This document shows, piece by piece, positions 1 to 8,609 of a DNA stretch of 64,000 nucleotides. A program made the translations under genes and the position numbers. Source of the stretch: JBKDZR01 sp047971485 (GTDB taxonomy: Bacteria > Pseudomonadota > Alphaproteobacteria > Rhodobacterales > Rhodobacteraceae); the NCBI GenBank assembly GCA_047971485.1, contig JBKDZR010000133.1, positions 1 through 64,000 on the forward strand, read 5' to 3'. Within the stretch, counting starts at the first letter, position 1. Every line of letters starts with the position of its first letter. The notes beneath the pieces were generated by a model. It did not search any database, was not told the DNA's origin, and worked only from the letters and a program-made list of their open reading frames with translations.

Positions 1-1
1 G

Positions 2-17
2 ACCTGTATATACAGGT
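2..17. repeat. Perfect 16-bp palindrome
   Basis: The sequence ACCTGTATATACAGGT is its own reverse complement. Such a dyad suits a dimeric DNA-binding protein. The half-sites resemble those of LuxR-type boxes, but the centre is four bases shorter than the classical 20-bp lux box, so no regulator is assigned. Confidence 0.5.
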
Positions 18-266
18 GGGCGCCAGGTAACCGGACCAGGGCCCGGACAGAGCCAGCTCCCTCGGAGTTGCTTAAGGCCACCGGAATAGAGCCACGACAC
101 GGGAAGAGCAGCACCCGCCTGTTCGCCAGATAGGCAGAATGACGGGGACTGACAAGGGGGAGAGGTAGATCTGATCTGCGTGGCCTTCACCCGCGGGTTC
201 CGTATCGGACCGGTCGCGCTGGTTTCAGCGTATCTGCGCTGCCCTTTGGGTACAGCATGTCTTCAC

Positions 267-286
267 AAAACCGGGTTCCGGTTTTT
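267..286. terminator. Bidirectional intrinsic terminator
   Basis: AAAACCGG, loop GTT, CCGGTTTTT form a perfect 8-bp stem with A residues on one side and a T run on the other, so it can work on both strands. It lies about 60 bases past the stop of the DUF1190 gene (minus strand) and probably ends that two-gene transcript. Confidence 0.75.
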
Positions 287-345
287 GACACCCTGAATGT
301 GCGTTACCCATAGGGCTCGAACGTGACGCGTGAATGCGACATGTT

Positions 346-921
346 CTAGCCGCCCACCGAACTGCGTGGCGCGCTGGCGCCAAAACCGCCGCGCGACACT
401 GCCGTGGCTTTGCTCATGGGCGGCTTGCCCACCGTGGTCGGCGCCTTGGTGAAGGCGGCGGGGCTGAGCTTGGCCTTGCCGGTGTTGTTGGAATAGGTCG
501 CGTTGCCGGCGGGGTTGGTGAACCGCCCATCCGCCGTGCGATAGAGCGGTTGGGCCGCCGCGCCGCGTCCGCCGCTCATCATGCTGCCGATCAGATAGCC
601 GGCGATCAGCGGCATGAAGATGCTGCCCGAGCCTCCGGGGCTGGCCTGGGCCTCGGATCCGCAATTGCCGACCCCATATTGTTCCTCGCACACGGCCAGA
701 CTGTCATAGCGGGGGGCGGTTTCCACATTCAGCGCCTGGGCCTGATCAAAACCCGTCTGGCAATCCTCGGGCGAGAACAGACTGTCGGGACCTGCGGCGT
801 TCAGGCAGCTTTGCAGGTCGGGAAAGGCCTGGGCGTCAACGGCCTCGTCACGACAACCGGCCAGGGAAAACGAGGCGGCTCCAACGATCATAAGGGCGGC
901 GGTTCTGGATCTTTTCGTCAT
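346..921 (-). CDS. DUF1190 (YgiB-like) lipoprotein
   Basis: A 191-residue exported protein. A lysine/arginine start, a hydrophobic segment and the lipobox-like LAGC at about residues 19-22 indicate lipidation at Cys22. The mature part is cysteine-containing and then rich in Gly, Ala, Ser and Pro, ending in a low-complexity tail typical of DUF1190/YgiB proteins. It lies 20 bp downstream of a glutathionylspermidine-synthase-like gene; E. coli shows the same pairing as ygiB-ygiC. The molecular function of the family is not established. The family call rests on overall character and on the neighbour. Confidence 0.75.
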   Translation of the reverse strand: MTKRSRTAALMIVGAASFSLAGCRDEAVDAQAFPDLQSCLNAAGPDSLFSPEDCQTGFDQAQALNVETAPRYDSLAVCEEQYGVGNCGSEAQASPGGSGSIFMPLIAGYLIGSMMSGGRGAAAQPLYRTADGRFTNPAGNATYSNNTGKAKLSPAAFTKAPTTVGKPPMSKATAVSRGGFGASAPRSSVGG

Positions 922-941
922 CGGGGCCTCCGGAGCAAGGG

Positions 942-2168
942 TCAGTCGCGGATGAAATGGGGTTTGAAGCGGGACAGGTCCTGGGTGATGCGCGTTTGGT
1001 CTTCGCGGATGCCCATGCCGGCGCAGGTCTCACCGACAATCCATGCACCGATGACCGGCCGAAACCCGTCGAAGACGGGCAGCGGCTGATAGGCCTGCAC
1101 GATGCGGGGATGGGCGCCATAACTGTCATCGGTGGCCGATTCGGTGATCTGCCCCGCTTCGATGATGGTGACCGAGGCCCCCTCGCGCGAGAAGAGAGGC
1201 TTGCGCACATGGCCCCGGGCCAGCACGTCACGGGCGCGATCGAACAGGGGCGTGGCGCTGGCGGAAGGTGCCCCGTTGCCGGCCAGCGCCTCGGCGATGT
1301 CGGACTCGAAAAAGGCAGGCAGCAGGTTCGGATGGCCTTCGAACATCTGCCAGAGCACGGGGAGAATGCCCTTGTTCGACAGGATCGCCTTCCATGGCGG
1401 TTCGAGCATCAGGCACTGGGTGGTGGCAAGATGGCGGGCATAATCGTCGCGCAGCAGATCTTCCCAGGGATACAGCTTGAACAGGATGCCGATAACCCGG
1501 TCCTCATCGTCGAGAAACTGGCCGTCTGCGCTGATCCCGATCTTTTCCAGATCGGTGTAATGCGCCCCCAGATCGGCGGCGCGTGCGGCCCAGCCCAGTC
1601 CCTCGACCGTGGCATAATCCTCGGGCGTGCCGCCCATGGCGGTGAAATGCAGATCGGTGCCGGGGGCGAAAAGGGTGCGGAACCGTTCAACGATCGCTTC
1701 ATGGATACCGTTGAACTGATCGTCCCCGGTTTCCAGTACGCCGGCGGCGATCTGGTCTTCCAGCCATTGCCATTGGAACGCGGCGGATTCGTAAAGGGAG
1801 GTGGGCGTATCGGCGTTGTATTCCAGCAACTTGGCCGGTCCATTGCCATCATGGGCCAGATCGAAACGGCCATAAAGCGAAGGCGCCCCTGTTTTCCAGC
1901 TGTCGGCAATATAGTCGCGATGGGCAGCGGGGATCATCAGCTTGTCCAGCAATTCTTCGCTGTCCAGCACATGGGCGACGGCCTCCAGGCACATGGCGTG
2001 CAATTCGGTTGCCGGATCTTCGATCTGTTCCTCGATCTCGCGCAGGGAAAAGCGGTAGCAACTTGTCTCGTCCCAATAGGGTTCGCCATGCATGTCGAGA
2101 AAGGTAAAGCCCTGCGCTTCGGCCTTTTCGCGCAAGTCCGGGCGCTCGGGCAAGTCGATCTTCTGCAC
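942..2168 (-). CDS. Glutathionylspermidine synthase family protein (YgiC-like ATP-grasp)
   Basis: 408 residues, the usual size of the stand-alone ATP-grasp members of this family. It begins with the pre-ATP-grasp region (YWDET, LEYNADTPTSLYESA at about 118-132) and continues through a carboxylate-amine ligase fold with LFKLYPWEDLLRD and, near the end, the conserved region with REGASVTIIEAG. True glutathionylspermidine synthase joins spermidine to glutathione, but E. coli YgiC, the closer relative, is reported to lack that activity, so the substrate is unknown. It is the upstream gene of a pair with the DUF1190 lipoprotein. Confidence is high for the family and low for the reaction. Confidence 0.88.
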   Translation of the reverse strand: MQKIDLPERPDLREKAEAQGFTFLDMHGEPYWDETSCYRFSLREIEEQIEDPATELHAMCLEAVAHVLDSEELLDKLMIPAAHRDYIADSWKTGAPSLYGRFDLAHDGNGPAKLLEYNADTPTSLYESAAFQWQWLEDQIAAGVLETGDDQFNGIHEAIVERFRTLFAPGTDLHFTAMGGTPEDYATVEGLGWAARAADLGAHYTDLEKIGISADGQFLDDEDRVIGILFKLYPWEDLLRDDYARHLATTQCLMLEPPWKAILSNKGILPVLWQMFEGHPNLLPAFFESDIAEALAGNGAPSASATPLFDRARDVLARGHVRKPLFSREGASVTIIEAGQITESATDDSYGAHPRIVQAYQPLPVFDGFRPVIGAWIVGETCAGMGIREDQTRITQDLSRFKPHFIRD

Positions 2169-2288
2169 CTGGGACCCTTTCGTTGCCCGCTGCCGGCCCG
2201 CCTTTCGGCAAGCCGACCTTGTTGGCGCCTATATGGGCGATGGGGGCGGTCTTGTGAACCTCTAACGACCGGCGGGGCCGTTCGGCGT

Positions 2289-2723
2289 TTACCAGTGGCC
2301 GGTGTTTTCCATGCTTTCCCAGGGCTCTTGCGGGGGCAGGGCATCGCCCATCTGTAACAGCTCGATCGAGATATTGTCGGGGGAACGGACAAAGGCCATG
2401 TGGCCATCACGCGGGGGGCGGTTGATGGTGACGCCATTGTCCATCAGATGCTGACACATCTCATAGATATTGCCCACCTTGTAGGCGAGATGTCCGAAAT
2501 GCCGGCTGTCCGAAGGCAGTCTGTCATCCCCGTCCCAGTTATAGGTCAGTTCGACATCGGCGGTGCCGTCCTCCTGGCCGGGGGGGCACAGGTAGACCAG
2601 GGTAAAGCGGCCCTTTTCGCTTTCAAAGCGCCGGCGCTCTTTCAGGCCCAGCAAGGTGTAAAAGGCCAGGGACTGTTCCAGATCCTTCACCCGGACCATG
2701 GTGTGCAGGTATTTGATGTCCAT
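2289..2723 (-). CDS. gloA: Lactoylglutathione lyase (glyoxalase I)
   Basis: 144 residues. It isomerises the hemithioacetal of methylglyoxal and glutathione to S-lactoylglutathione in the cytosol. The fold is a double VOC module: the start HTMVRVKDLEQSLAFY, then VELTYNWD, FGHLAYKV and a final SIELLQ supply the His/Glu metal ligands. The start at 2723 (MDIKYLH) is chosen because GGAG lies seven bases upstream; an in-frame start at 2750 would add nine non-conserved residues. It is divergent from thyX, and a perfect DnaA box (2741-2749) lies just upstream of this start. Confidence 0.93.
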   Translation of the reverse strand: MDIKYLHTMVRVKDLEQSLAFYTLLGLKERRRFESEKGRFTLVYLCPPGQEDGTADVELTYNWDGDDRLPSDSRHFGHLAYKVGNIYEMCQHLMDNGVTINRPPRDGHMAFVRSPDNISIELLQMGDALPPQEPWESMENTGHW

Positions 2724-2740
2724 CTTTCGTCTCCGCGATG

Positions 2741-2924
2741 TTATCCACAAGAAATCCGGCTGAAACCGCTATACTTGGCGGTTTTTGATGCTAACTTACA
2801 CCATACTTAGTGTTGTGGGTGCGCGACGGCAAAGGGCTTTCCACATCTTTTCCGTGTTTTCCCCAAAAACCGCACAGCCTGTCCCCTGTCTATCCACAGG
2901 GTTGATCACAGGCCAGTTTGCACA
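2741..2924 (+). promoter_or_regulatory. Cluster of DnaA-box-like motifs between gloA and thyX
   Basis: All motifs are in the same orientation. TTATCCACA (2741-2749) is a perfect match to TTATNCACA. CTATCCACA (2890-2898) has one mismatch. CTTTCCACA (2837-2845), TTGATCACA (2902-2910) and GTTTGCACA (2916-2924) have two each. An AT-richer stretch (about 2762-2817) lies between the first and second. The spacing suggests real DnaA binding, either as transcriptional control of thyX/gloA or as an origin-like site. The usual origin neighbours (dnaA, hemE, parAB, gidA) are not in view. Confidence 0.5.
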
Positions 2925-2969
2925 GGCAGTATCGCCGGGGCAATGTCCCGGCACAGCAGGAGCCGAGCC

Positions 2970-3890
2970 ATGAACGAGATCACCGCCATGTCGGAAGGCG
3001 ATGACCCCATTGAAACGCAGCGCGCCAATCCGGTGCAGACGTTGCGTGCCACCGTCCCGGCGATGGAAGAGCGCCTCTACCACCCGGTTCCGGTGCTGGA
3101 CCATGGCTTTGTCCGGGTTGTTGATTACATGGGCGATGACAGCGCCATCGTCCAGGCGGCCCGGGTCAGCTATGGCGCTGGCACCAAGACCGCGCGCAAC
3201 GATGAGGGGCTGATCCGCTATCTGATGCGGCACTGGCATTCGACCCCGTTCGAGATGTGCGAGATCAAGCTGAATGTGAAGCTGCCGGTCTTTGTCGCGC
3301 GTCAGTGGATCCGTCATCGGACGGCCAATGTGAACGAATATTCGGCCCGCTATTCGATTCTCGACCGTGAGTTCTACATTCCTGCGCCCGAACATCTGGC
3401 CGCGCAATCCACGGTCAACAACCAGGGCCGTGGTGAAACCCTGGAAGGGGCCGAGGCGGCCGAGGTTCTGGAAATCCTCAAGGCCGATTCCACCCGTGCC
3501 TATGACAATTACCAGTCCATGCTGGGTGGCGGCGAAGGCAAGCAAGGCCTGGCCCGGGAACTGGCGCGGATGAACCTGCCGGCCAATATCTATACCCAAT
3601 GGTACTGGAAAACGGATCTGCACAACCTGTTCCACTTCTTGCGTCTGCGCGCCGATTCCCACGCCCAGTACGAGATCCGCGCCTTTGCCGATGCGATCTG
3701 TGACATCACCCGGGATTGGGTGCCGGCGGCCTATGCCGCGTTTGAGGATTACCGCCTGGGGGCGGTGTCCCTGTCGGCAACCGGCCTGGCCTGTCTGCGA
3801 CGGATGCTGGCCGGGGAACCGGTGACCCAGGAAACTTCTGGGATGAGCGCCGGGGAATGGCGGGAATTCCAGGCGGCATTCGGGCAGTAA
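2970..3890 (+). CDS. thyX: FAD-dependent thymidylate synthase
   Basis: 306 residues. It makes dTMP from dUMP using methylenetetrahydrofolate, FAD and NADPH. The ThyX signature RHR-x7-S is present as [11 protein letters not shown], followed by ARYS. The preceding VARQW and the [14 protein letters not shown] region are also typical. The start at 2970 (MNEITAM) has AGGAG seven bases upstream; the in-frame codon at 2943 has no such site. Because ThyX, unlike ThyA, releases tetrahydrofolate, no linked dihydrofolate reductase is required, and none is seen. The upstream region carries the DnaA-box cluster. Confidence 0.96.
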   Translation: MNEITAMSEGDDPIETQRANPVQTLRATVPAMEERLYHPVPVLDHGFVRVVDYMGDDSAIVQAARVSYGAGTKTARNDEGLIRYLMRHWHSTPFEMCEIKLNVKLPVFVARQWIRHRTANVNEYSARYSILDREFYIPAPEHLAAQSTVNNQGRGETLEGAEAAEVLEILKADSTRAYDNYQSMLGGGEGKQGLARELARMNLPANIYTQWYWKTDLHNLFHFLRLRADSHAQYEIRAFADAICDITRDWVPAAYAAFEDYRLGAVSLSATGLACLRRMLAGEPVTQETSGMSAGEWREFQAAFGQ

Positions 3891-3914
3891 AACGCTGCGG
3901 ATCGGGAGAGACGG

Positions 3915-4247
3915 ATGATCAGGGTAAATGGCCTGAAGACCTGCGATACCTGTCGCAAGGCGGTCAAGGCGTTGAACGCGGCGGGGCTGATGGCGGAACT
4001 GCGCGATCTGCGGGCCGATCCGCCCAGCCGGCAGGAGCTGGAGGCCTGGTTGCTGCAGTTCGGCGAGGAGGCGCTGGTGAACCGCAAGTCCCGCACCTGG
4101 CGCGATCTGGATGATGCTACACGGGCCTTGCCCCCGGTTGACCTGTTGCAGGCCCATGCCCCGGTGATGAAACGCCCACTGATCGAGACCGGCGGACAGG
4201 CCTATCTGGGCTGGACGGACGCGGTCAAAAACGCCCTGATCGGATAA
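3915..4247 (+). CDS. ArsC/Spx-family thioredoxin-fold protein
   Basis: 110 residues, the length of the small ArsC/YffB group. The N-terminal NGLKTCDTCRKA places a CxxC pair (Cys10, Cys13) at the start of a thioredoxin fold. The middle VNRKSRTWRDL resembles the ArsC segment with the N-R-x-S motif, and KRPLIETGG matches the family's C-terminal K-R-P-[ILV]-[IL] element. No arsenic genes are nearby, so a true arsenate reductase role is not supported; YffB-type proteins of this length have no settled function. It starts 24 bp after thyX and may be co-transcribed with it. Confidence 0.82.
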   Translation: MIRVNGLKTCDTCRKAVKALNAAGLMAELRDLRADPPSRQELEAWLLQFGEEALVNRKSRTWRDLDDATRALPPVDLLQAHAPVMKRPLIETGGQAYLGWTDAVKNALIG

Positions 4248-4251
4248 GGTC

Positions 4252-4271
4252 CGGGCCGGGGGACCGGCCCG
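4252..4271. terminator. GC-rich hairpin between convergent genes
   Basis: CGGGCCGG, loop GGGA, CCGGCCCG form a perfect 8-bp stem with a tetraloop, lying between the stops of the ArsC-like gene and thrS. There is no T run, so it is more likely a transcript-end stabiliser or weak terminator for both strands. Confidence 0.55.
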
Positions 4272-4280
4272 AACGCGATC

Positions 4281-6230
4281 TCAGCTGGCCAGATCCGGGG
4301 CCACGGCCTCAACCATCAGGTCGGCCAGCACATTGTCCAGCGTGGCGGTACGGGTGGCCTTTTCGCCCAGACGACGCACAGACACGGTGCCTTCCTCGAC
4401 CTCGCGTTGCCCGCAGGCCAGGATCACCGGGACCTTGCCCAGGGAATGTTCCCGGACCTTGTAGTTGATCTTTTCGTTGCGGATGTCCGCCTCGGCCCGC
4501 AGCCCGGCGGCGCGCAGTTTCGCGACCACATCGTTCACATAGCCATCTGCATCCGAAACGATCGAGGCCACCACCACCTGACGCGGGGCCAGCCAGAAGG
4601 GCAGGCGGCCGGAATAGTTCTCGATCAATATGCCGATGAACCGTTCGAACGAGCCCAGGATCGCACGGTGCAGCATGATCGGGCGATGACGCGCGCCATC
4701 GGCGCCGATATAGCTGGCATCCAGACGCTCGGGCAGGTTCGGATCAACCTGCAGCGTGCCGCATTGCCAATCCCGCCCGATGGCGTCGGTCAGCACGAAT
4801 TCCAGCTTGGGCCCGTAAAAAGCGCCTTCGCCTTCGCTGATCTCATAGGCAAAGCCGGCCTCCTTGCAGGCATCGGCCAGCGCGGCCTCGGTCAGGTCCC
4901 AGCTTTCTTCGCTGCCGATGCGCTTCTCGGGGCGCGTGGACAGCTTGATCCGCCAGTCGGTAAAGCCCAGATCGGCATAGACCTTGGCCAGGAATTCGAT
5001 GAAGTCGCGGGTTTCGGCCTCAATCTGATCCTCGGTGCAAAAGATATGCGCATCGTCCTGGATAAAGCCGCGCACCCGCATGATGCCGTGCAGCGCCCCC
5101 GAGGGTTCATAGCGGTTGCAGGCGCCGAACTCGGCCATGCGCAGGGGCAGGTCGCGATAGCTTTTCAGCCCCTGATTATAGACCTGGACATGGCAGGGGC
5201 AGTTCATCGGTTTCAGGGCGTTGACCGCCTTTTCCCGGGCGTGATCTTCGTCCACCTCAACGATGAACATGTGCTCCTGATAATTGTCCCAATGCCCCGA
5301 GGCTTCCCACAGCTTGCGATGCACGACTTGGGGGGTGTTGACCTCGACATAGCCGTGACGTTCCTGCTGGCGACGCATGTAATCGCGCAGGGTGTTGTAG
5401 ATCCGCCAGCCATTGGGGTGCCAGAAGATCATGCCCGGGGCCTCTTCCTGGAAATGGAACAGGTCCATCTCACGGCCGAGACGGCGGTGATCGCGTTTCT
5501 CGGCCTCTTCCAGGAAGGTCAGGTATTTCTTCAACTCGTCACGGGTGCGGAAGGCAACGCCATAGATGCGTTGCAGCATGGCGCGGTTGGAATCCCCCCG
5601 CCAATAGGCGCCGGCAACGTTCATCAGCTTGAAGGCGTCGGCGGGCAGTTGGCCGGTGTTTTGCAGATGCGGGCCGCGGCACAGATCTTGCCAATCCCCG
5701 TGCCAGTACATGCGGATCGGCTGATCGGCAGGGATCGCCTGCACCAGTTCGACCTTGTAGGGTTCGCCCGAGGCCTCGTAATGGGCGATGGCCCGGTCAC
5801 GGTCCCACAGTTCGGTGCGGACCGGATCGCGCAGGTTGATGATTTCCTTCATCTTCTGCTCGATCAGGCCCAGATCTTCGGGGGTGAAGGGCTCGGCGCG
5901 GTCGAAATCGTAATACCAGCCGTTATCAATGACCGGGCCAATGGTGACCTTGACGTCGGGCCAAAGGGCCTGAACCGCGCGGGCCATGACATGGGCCAGA
6001 TCGTGGCGGATCAGTTCCAGGGCCGGTGCTTCGTCTTTCAAGGTGTTGATGGCGATGGTGGCATCGCGGTCGATGGGCCAGGCCAGATCCCAATGCGCGT
6101 CATCCAACTGCGCCGAGATGGCCTTTTTCGCCAGCGATTTCGAGATGTCGGCTGCGATATCGGCGGCGGTTATGCCGGCCGGATAGGCGCGCTGATTGCC
6201 ATCGGGAAAGGTGAGGGTGACGTCTGCCAT
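4281..6230 (-). CDS. thrS: Threonyl-tRNA synthetase
   Basis: 649 residues, close to the usual bacterial length. Order of domains: TGS (about 1-60), editing domain (with [13 protein letters not shown] near 185-200), class II catalytic core, anticodon-binding domain at the C-terminus. Catalytic-core features are [11 protein letters not shown] (zinc-ligand Cys), [11 protein letters not shown] and [15 protein letters not shown] (motif 2). The start at 6230 ([11 protein letters not shown]) is preceded by GAGGAGG; an in-frame start ten codons upstream is less likely. No T-box leader is visible, as expected for an alphaproteobacterium. Confidence 0.97.
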   Translation of the reverse strand: MADVTLTFPDGNQRAYPAGITAADIAADISKSLAKKAISAQLDDAHWDLAWPIDRDATIAINTLKDEAPALELIRHDLAHVMARAVQALWPDVKVTIGPVIDNGWYYDFDRAEPFTPEDLGLIEQKMKEIINLRDPVRTELWDRDRAIAHYEASGEPYKVELVQAIPADQPIRMYWHGDWQDLCRGPHLQNTGQLPADAFKLMNVAGAYWRGDSNRAMLQRIYGVAFRTRDELKKYLTFLEEAEKRDHRRLGREMDLFHFQEEAPGMIFWHPNGWRIYNTLRDYMRRQQERHGYVEVNTPQVVHRKLWEASGHWDNYQEHMFIVEVDEDHAREKAVNALKPMNCPCHVQVYNQGLKSYRDLPLRMAEFGACNRYEPSGALHGIMRVRGFIQDDAHIFCTEDQIEAETRDFIEFLAKVYADLGFTDWRIKLSTRPEKRIGSEESWDLTEAALADACKEAGFAYEISEGEGAFYGPKLEFVLTDAIGRDWQCGTLQVDPNLPERLDASYIGADGARHRPIMLHRAILGSFERFIGILIENYSGRLPFWLAPRQVVVASIVSDADGYVNDVVAKLRAAGLRAEADIRNEKINYKVREHSLGKVPVILACGQREVEEGTVSVRRLGEKATRTATLDNVLADLMVEAVAPDLAS

Positions 6231-6388
6231 AATTGGCCTCCTCGTCGGTTTGGCGCCCACGGAGCGCCCGGTTGCGGGTAGGGTTTTCGGCGGGCGTTCT
6301 GCGCCGGGTGGCGTGGGGTGTCAAGGGCTGGAAAGGGTGGGCGGCAGTCTGACCCCTGCTGGTCCGTCGTATCCGAGGGCAGGGCGGC

Positions 6389-6414
6389 GGGGCGAAAAGC
6401 ACTTGCTTCGCCCC
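6389..6414. other. Stable stem-loop between thrS and the hydrolase gene
   Basis: GGGGCGAA and TTCGCCCC form a perfect 8-bp stem with a 10-base loop. It lies in the divergent thrS/hydrolase spacer, 43 bases before the hydrolase start. It has no T run. It could be part of a 5' leader or an operator; nothing assigns it further. Confidence 0.4.
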
Positions 6415-6457
6415 GGGTGTCGGGTGAGGTTCGGGTTCCAGTTGCAGGGAGGGCCCC

Positions 6458-7219
6458 ATGACCGCAGTCGCATTTCTTGATACGCCGTCTGGCCGTCGGA
6501 TCGCCTATCACCGGACGCAGGGCACGGGGCCCGGTGTGGTGTTTCTGGGGGGCTTTCGTTCGGACATGGAGGGCACCAAGGCGCTGGCCCTGCAGGCCCA
6601 GGCCGAAGCCGAGGGGTTCGCCTTTCTGCGCTTCGATTATTCCGGCCACGGTCAGTCTTCGGGTGAATTCACCCAGGGCACGATCGGCGATTGGGCGGCC
6701 GATGCCATGGCGGCGATCAGTGCGTTGAGCGAAGGACCGCAGGTGTTGGTCGGGTCGTCCATGGGGGGGTGGATCGCGCTTTTGTTGGCGCGGGCCATGC
6801 CTGACCGGATTGCAGGCCTGGTGACGATTGCGGCGGCGCCGGATTTCACTGAGGACAGCATGTGGGCCGGTTTCGATGCTGCCCAGCGGGCCGCGCTGGA
6901 GATCGACGGGCGGGTCCTGCTGCCCAGCGATTATGACGCACCCTACATCATCACCCGCCAGCTGATTGAGGACGGCCGCCAGAACCTGGTTTTGCGCCAG
7001 CCTCTGGATCTGCCGTTCCCGGTTCGCTTCCTGCAAGGCACATCGGATGCGGATGTGGATATGTCGGTGGCGCTGCGCCTGCTGGATCACGCCATCGGCC
7101 CGGATATGCGGCTCAGCCTGGTCAAGGGGGCCGATCACCGCTTTTCCAGCCCCGACTGCCTGGCGCTGATCGTGCAGGCCCTTGGCGAGGTACGAGGGCT
7201 GGCAAAGGTGGGGGTCTGA
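6458..7219 (+). CDS. Alpha/beta hydrolase
   Basis: 253 residues. The nucleophile elbow GSSMGG gives the catalytic Ser, with Asp in GTSDADVD and His in KGADHRFS completing a classical triad. FLGGFRSDMEG provides the oxyanion-hole region and FDYSGHGQSSG is typical of the ABHD10-like / serine aminopeptidase-type branch. No signal peptide, so it is cytosolic. GGGAGGG upstream supports this start. Substrate unknown; esterase or thioesterase activity is the best guess. It is convergent with phaZ. Confidence 0.88.
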   Translation: MTAVAFLDTPSGRRIAYHRTQGTGPGVVFLGGFRSDMEGTKALALQAQAEAEGFAFLRFDYSGHGQSSGEFTQGTIGDWAADAMAAISALSEGPQVLVGSSMGGWIALLLARAMPDRIAGLVTIAAAPDFTEDSMWAGFDAAQRAALEIDGRVLLPSDYDAPYIITRQLIEDGRQNLVLRQPLDLPFPVRFLQGTSDADVDMSVALRLLDHAIGPDMRLSLVKGADHRFSSPDCLALIVQALGEVRGLAKVGV

Positions 7220-7237
7220 CGGCCCCCGAGGACGGCC

Positions 7238-8509
7238 TTAACCGACTTCCATGATCTCGCGCGGGGCGGGGGCGGTCTTGCTGTTGTGGTCGATGAAATC
7301 GAGCACAAGCGGCCGGATGTTGTTGCGCCAGCTTTTGCCGGCGAAGATGCCGTAATGGCCCGCGCCCGGTTCCAGATGGCTGGCTTTCTTGCTGTCGGGT
7401 AACCCTGTCAGCAGGTCCAGCGCGGCCAGGCATTGCCCCGGCGCACTGATATCGTCTTTCTCGCCCTCGATCACCTTGACCGCGACATCGCTGATCTTGC
7501 CGATGTCGATGCGATGGCCATCGACGACGAATGCGTTCTTGGCGATTTCAAGGTTCTTGAAGATCCGCTCCACCGTTGACAGGTAGAATTCGGCCGGCAT
7601 GTCCATCACCGCCAGATATTCGTCATAGAACCGGTTGTGATGGTCGTGATCGGCGGCTTCGCCCTTGGCGGCACGAAGGATCTGGTTGAAGAAGGCCTCG
7701 GAATGGCGGTCGGCATTCATCGACATGAAGGAAGCCAGCTGCAACAGCCCGGGATAGACCATCCGCCCGGTTCCCTTGTAGTTCAGCCCGACCCGCTGGA
7801 TCACCAGTTCCTCAAGCTGCCCCATGGTCACGCGACGGCCGAAATCGGTGACGTCGGTGGCGGCGGCATCGGGGTCGATTGGGCCACCGATCAGGGTCAG
7901 GGTGTTGGGCTGGGCGCCGGGCTTTTTCTCGGCCAGCCAAGCGGTGGCGGCCAGGGTCAGGGGGGCGGGCTGACAGATGGCGATGACATGCAGGTCTGGC
8001 CCGAGGTGCTCCATGAACTCAGCGAGATAGAGTGTATAATCCTCAATGTCGAACTTGCCGGCCGAGACGGGAATGTCCCGGGCGTTGTTCCAATCGGTCA
8101 CATAGACTTCGCAATCAGGCAGCAGGCTGAGCACGGTGCTGCGCAACAGCGTGGCGTAATGGCCCGACATCGGCGCCACCAGCAGCACCCGGCGCGACCG
8201 TTTTGGCCGGCCCTGTACGTTGAACCGGATCAGGTCGCCGAAGGGGCGGGCAATTTCGACCTGGGTGGTGACAACATGGTCGCGGCCATCGCCTTCGCCG
8301 ACGACGACGCGGATGTTCCAGTCGGGCTTGGTGATCATGCGCGAGAAGCTGCGTTCCATGACCTCGCCCCAAGCGGCGATCATGCGAAAGACTGGTGTTG
8401 GCGCAAGTCCGGTAACCGGATACGATCCAAAGGCACGCGCGGTTGCGCCCAGCCATTGGTTCGTGTTCCGTGCTGTTTCCATCAGGTCGTAGGTGGCCAT
8501 ATAGCGCAT
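7238..8509 (-). CDS. phaZ: Intracellular polyhydroxyalkanoate depolymerase
   Basis: 423 residues. It degrades stored polyhydroxybutyrate at the granule surface. The lipase-box-like segment is AICQPA, with Cys179 as nucleophile where most lipases have Ser; this is the known form in intracellular PhaZ enzymes. Other family segments are VLLVAPMSGHYATLLR, VYVTDWNNARDIP and, near the end, GAGHYGIFAGKSWR with the catalytic His. GGAG seven bases before the ATG supports this start. It is divergent from phaC with 100 bp between them, giving paired synthesis and breakdown genes. Confidence 0.95.
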   Translation of the reverse strand: MRYMATYDLMETARNTNQWLGATARAFGSYPVTGLAPTPVFRMIAAWGEVMERSFSRMITKPDWNIRVVVGEGDGRDHVVTTQVEIARPFGDLIRFNVQGRPKRSRRVLLVAPMSGHYATLLRSTVLSLLPDCEVYVTDWNNARDIPVSAGKFDIEDYTLYLAEFMEHLGPDLHVIAICQPAPLTLAATAWLAEKKPGAQPNTLTLIGGPIDPDAAATDVTDFGRRVTMGQLEELVIQRVGLNYKGTGRMVYPGLLQLASFMSMNADRHSEAFFNQILRAAKGEAADHDHHNRFYDEYLAVMDMPAEFYLSTVERIFKNLEIAKNAFVVDGHRIDIGKISDVAVKVIEGEKDDISAPGQCLAALDLLTGLPDSKKASHLEPGAGHYGIFAGKSWRNNIRPLVLDFIDHNSKTAPAPREIMEVG

Positions 8510-8609
8510 GTCGATTCTCCTCGGGCCGGGCCCGTTTCAAGTCGCCGCTTTGGCCTCCCGTCCGAGGCGACATAAGAATTGGTCCCAAACTTAGGGGGGA
8601 AGACCGATC

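Larger units (their letters stand above)
1..345. other. Non-coding stretch at the left edge
   Basis: No convincing reading frame lies here. It begins with a perfect 16-bp palindrome (2-17) and contains a strong hairpin with flanking A and T runs (267-286). The remainder has short imperfect inverted repeats, for example around 101-137, but I recognise no RNA family. The gene that would explain the left part may lie outside the window. Confidence 0.5.

Noticed and set aside
2..17. LexA/SOS box or true lux box
   Set aside because: CTGT and ACAG are only four bases apart, not eight, and alphaproteobacterial LexA sites are of the GAAC-N7-GTTC type. A lux box needs a centre four bases longer.
957..2357. 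Long open frame on the plus strand opposite the YgiC-like and gloA genes
   Set aside because: It is the antisense shadow of well-supported minus-strand genes in high-GC DNA. Its translation has no recognisable motif.
2741..2924. Firm call of the chromosomal replication origin
   Set aside because: Only one of the five boxes is perfect and typical origin neighbours are missing. Kept as a DnaA-box cluster.
4407..6281. Long open frame opposite thrS
   Set aside because: Antisense of a clear aminoacyl-tRNA synthetase; composition is that of a shadow frame.
6231..6457. T-box leader before thrS
   Set aside because: No T-box sequence; these are not expected in alphaproteobacteria.
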